Positions 62,226 through 64,000 of a stretch of DNA of 64,000 nt are shown piece after piece. The notes below the pieces were generated by a model. It ran no database searches, was not told the DNA's origin, and saw nothing but the letters and a program-made list of their open reading frames with translations. Position 1 is the first letter of the stretch. Each line of letters opens with the position of its first letter. Position numbers and translations under genes: made by a program. The stretch comes from Candidatus Thiodiazotropha sp. (ex Myrtea sp. 'scaly one' KF741663) (GTDB taxonomy: Bacteria > Pseudomonadota > Gammaproteobacteria > Chromatiales > Chromatiaceae): the NCBI GenBank assembly GCA_025655555.1, contig JAHXIQ010000003.1:62001-126000 (forward strand). Reading direction: 5' to 3'.

Positions 62226-62699
62226 ATGATGAGTATTAAGACGATTGAAGGGGCGATGACTGTTGAGAAGGCACGTTTCTGTCTGGTCTCGGCGCGTTTC
62301 AACAGTTTTATCGTGGAGAGCCTGGTTGACGGGGCCATTGATACCCTGAAACGACACGGTGCCAGCGAGAAAGACATCACACTGGTGAGAGTCCCCGGTG
62401 CCTTTGAGATGCCTGTGGCGTTGGAGAAGATCGCGGCCAAAGGGGAGTTCGATGCCATCATCGCCCTGGGCGCGGTGATACGCGGTGGCACACCCCATTT
62501 CGACTATGTGGCGGGTGAGTGCGTCAAGGGTATGTCCCAGGTCAGCCTCAAGCACGGCGTCCCGATTGCTTTCGGCGTGCTAACAGTGGATACCATTGAG
62601 CAGGCAATCGAACGTGCAGGCACCAAGGCCGGCAATAAAGGTGCAGAGGCCACCCTTTCCGCCATCGAGATGGTCAACCTCCTGCGCCAGATCGGTTAA
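62226..62699 (+). CDS. ribH: 6,7-dimethyl-8-ribityllumazine synthase
   Basis: 157 residues from the ATG at 62226, chosen for the CCAGGGTGAG site before it (a GTG at 62220 and an ATG at 62229 are also possible). Condenses the RibB and RibD products to lumazine. Landmarks: [55 protein letters not shown] and the C-terminal [17 protein letters not shown]. The stop overlaps nusB (TAATG). Confidence 0.95.
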   Translation: MMSIKTIEGAMTVEKARFCLVSARFNSFIVESLVDGAIDTLKRHGASEKDITLVRVPGAFEMPVALEKIAAKGEFDAIIALGAVIRGGTPHFDYVAGECVKGMSQVSLKHGVPIAFGVLTVDTIEQAIERAGTKAGNKGAEATLSAIEMVNLLRQIG

Positions 62700-63133
62700 T
62701 GAGTAAAAAACGCAGCCAGGCTCGCCGCCATGCGGTACAGGCCATCTACCAGTGGCAGATGGTCGGTCATGATGTGGGGGAGGTCACCAATCAGTTTCTT
62801 GAGGAGCAGGATCTCGACGGTTTCGAGGTCACCTACTTCCAGGACATTTTGCAGGGCGTTGCCAAACACCTTGGTGATCTGGATGAGTTTCTCAAGCCGG
62901 CATTGGATCGGGCAATCGAGAGTGTTGACCCGGTTGAGCGGGCGGTATTAAGACTCGGTACCTATGAGCTTTGCTACAAAACAGAGGTCCCCTACCGGGT
63001 GGTTATCAACGAGGCTGTTGAATTGGCCAAAGTTTTCGGTGCCGAACAGGGACACAAATACGTCAATGGTGTGCTGGACAAGGTCGCAAAGCAGGTGCGT
63101 GCTGTGGAGATCAAGGCCAAGCAAAAGGGTTGA
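62699..63133 (+). CDS. nusB: Transcription antitermination factor NusB
   Basis: 144 residues. Binds boxA RNA with NusE and supports antitermination on rRNA operons. Typical landmarks: KRSQARRHAVQAIYQWQMVG at the start, VERAVLRLGTYELCYKTEVP in the middle and EAVELAKVFGAEQGHKYVNG with VLDKVAKQVR at the end. It overlaps ribH by one base. thiL, the usual next gene, is displaced by psiE on the other strand. Confidence 0.96.
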   Translation: MSKKRSQARRHAVQAIYQWQMVGHDVGEVTNQFLEEQDLDGFEVTYFQDILQGVAKHLGDLDEFLKPALDRAIESVDPVERAVLRLGTYELCYKTEVPYRVVINEAVELAKVFGAEQGHKYVNGVLDKVAKQVRAVEIKAKQKG

Positions 63134-63149
63134 ATAATTCTAAGGCCAT

Positions 63150-63563
63150 TTAAAGCTCTTCACCCTCGATCTTTAAACGGCTGCGTGAATAGCGCAGGAC
63201 CAGAATCGCCACCGTCAACATCAGAATGGCGCCCGTTAATGTCAGAATGGTCTCATTCGCCATGGCCTTGATGTCGATGGTAAGCATGCGGGTTAGCGCG
63301 GTGATAGCGATATAGATGAGGAACTGCACCGGTAGGCGACGGGTCTTGAAGTAGATTCCCACCATGGCGCCCAACTCCAGGTAGATAAACAGCAGCAGGA
63401 TATCCTTTAGGGTTGCGTGCCCATGAGCGATCATCTCAAGATAGGCCACGACGCCTGACCAGACCACAGTGGCGCCGATAATGAACAAGGCGGCCACGTG
63501 AAAGATTTCCACCATCAGATTGCCGGCTTTCTCGATGATCTGGAACTGTTTGCTGTCACTCAT
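63150..63563 (-). CDS. psiE: PsiE-family membrane protein
   Basis: 137 residues with four transmembrane helices (around 17-41, 55-75, 81-100 and 105-127). Segments such as VSGVVAYLEMIAHGHA-like VVWSGVVAYLEMIAHGHATL, LLLFIYLELGAMVGIYF and VQFLIYIAITALTRMLTIDI match the phosphate-starvation-inducible PsiE family, whose biochemical role is unknown. It is on the minus strand, 16 bases from the nusB stop, breaking the common nusB-thiL run. Confidence 0.88.
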   Translation of the reverse strand: MSDSKQFQIIEKAGNLMVEIFHVAALFIIGATVVWSGVVAYLEMIAHGHATLKDILLLFIYLELGAMVGIYFKTRRLPVQFLIYIAITALTRMLTIDIKAMANETILTLTGAILMLTVAILVLRYSRSRLKIEGEEL

Positions 63564-63799
63564 TGAATTACGTTCCCCTCGTCGGCCTGACGCAAAAATG
63601 GTTCCCGGCTGAAAGGATAGAGCGAGCTTATCTGTTATCTGTGCTACTGATCCCTTCGTGCTGCGAAAACTGAAATATCACCTTTTTGGGGCTTATTAAC
63701 TCAATTTGGGTGAAACTGGGAACTTGCAGCGGTCTTATTATTCAGCTGTTCTAACGTTACACTGCAGGTTTTCAGCATACAACCCTTTAAATAGTCCAT

Positions 63800-64000
63800 A
63801 TGAAGACATCTTCAACCCAGTCGGAATTCGATCTCATTCGGCGCTATTTTGCCGAGATGACAACCTCCTGCGAAGGCGTGTCGCTGGGTATCGGCGATGA
63901 TGCTGCAGTGCTCAGTGTTCCGCCTGGTATGGAACTGGTAGTGAGTATGGATACGCTGGTGGCCGGCATCCATTTTTTTCCTACGGTTGATCCATTCACT
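63800..64000 (+). CDS. thiL: Thiamine-monophosphate kinase, N-terminal part
   Basis: 67 codons before the window ends. ThiL phosphorylates thiamine monophosphate to the pyrophosphate cofactor. The start MKTSSTQSEFDLIRRYF, then SLGIGDDAAVLSVPPGM and VVSMDTLVAGIHFF are hallmark ThiL/PurM-type sequences with the Asp residues that bind Mg-ATP. The gene runs off the right edge. No strong ribosome site precedes the ATG. The usual neighbour nusB is upstream beyond psiE. Confidence 0.92.
   Translation, partial: MKTSSTQSEFDLIRRYFAEMTTSCEGVSLGIGDDAAVLSVPPGMELVVSMDTLVAGIHFFPTVDPFT

Overview
The window is chromosomal DNA from a gammaproteobacterium. The housekeeping order (alaS end, lysC, csrA, tRNA-Ser, tRNA-Arg; later glyA-nrdR-ribD-ribE-ribBA-ribH-nusB-thiL) is gammaproteobacterial. 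A DsrE-like periplasmic protein, a rhombosortase/GlyGly-CTERM pair and an exosortase-type chain-length protein hint at an aquatic, possibly sulfur-oxidising Chromatiales-like bacterium. That placement is inference, not proof.

Layout. 1-3.66 kb: alaS 3' end, lysC, csrA, tRNA-Ser(GCU), a tandem array of six units of about 166 bp that carry inverted copies of the tRNA-Ser tail, then tRNA-Arg(ACG). 3.66-34.24 kb: a 30.6-kb integrative mobilizable element in the 3' end of tRNA-Arg. Its backbone on the minus strand is a large serine recombinase, small partner genes, a VirD4-type coupling protein, a vWA-like and a multi-TM membrane protein at the left end, and relaxase, MobC and a zinc-ribbon protein at the right end. 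No VirB-type secretion genes are present, so it is mobilizable rather than self-conjugative. Cargo lies between: a membrane FGE-sulfatase protein, an AT-rich defence island (UPF1-like helicase, TIR-like protein, compact Gabija pair, GNAT, HNH nuclease, broken zinc-ribbon/HEPN gene), ArdA, the mobile-mystery A/B pair, and a four-gene secreted-protein operon with a toxin/immunity look. 34.3-43.5 kb: DsrE-like protein and a CrbS-like signalling cluster (symporter-kinase, exonuclease-fused sensor, two receivers, CBS-DUF294). 43.9-54.2 kb: LplT-PlsC-Aas fusion, TetR regulator with four operators, VIT/vWA protein with its rhombosortase, YaiI, RhlE, one unknown. 54.6-64 kb: chain-length protein, glyA and the riboflavin operon, interrupted by a spondin-domain gene and psiE, then the thiL 5' end.

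Main discovery. The recombinase gene is cut by its own integration. In the chromosome its ORF runs into the antisense of tRNA-Arg and ends in a tRNA-encoded tail. Joining the two element ends at the shared GCGCCA core (attL 3657-3662, attR 34234-34239) gives a 537-residue protein with an ordinary C-terminus whose stop overlaps the mobC start (TGATG). Excision should therefore both change the recombinase C-terminus and assemble one minus-strand operon from the membrane and coupling genes through int to mobC, the relaxase and the zinc-ribbon gene. The tRNA-Arg terminator was carried to the far side of the element, which confirms the boundaries independently.

A second pattern is a short motif (consensus about AATGTCCGCTTTTGGCCG, in both orientations) that recurs at five borders between cargo genes of the defence island.
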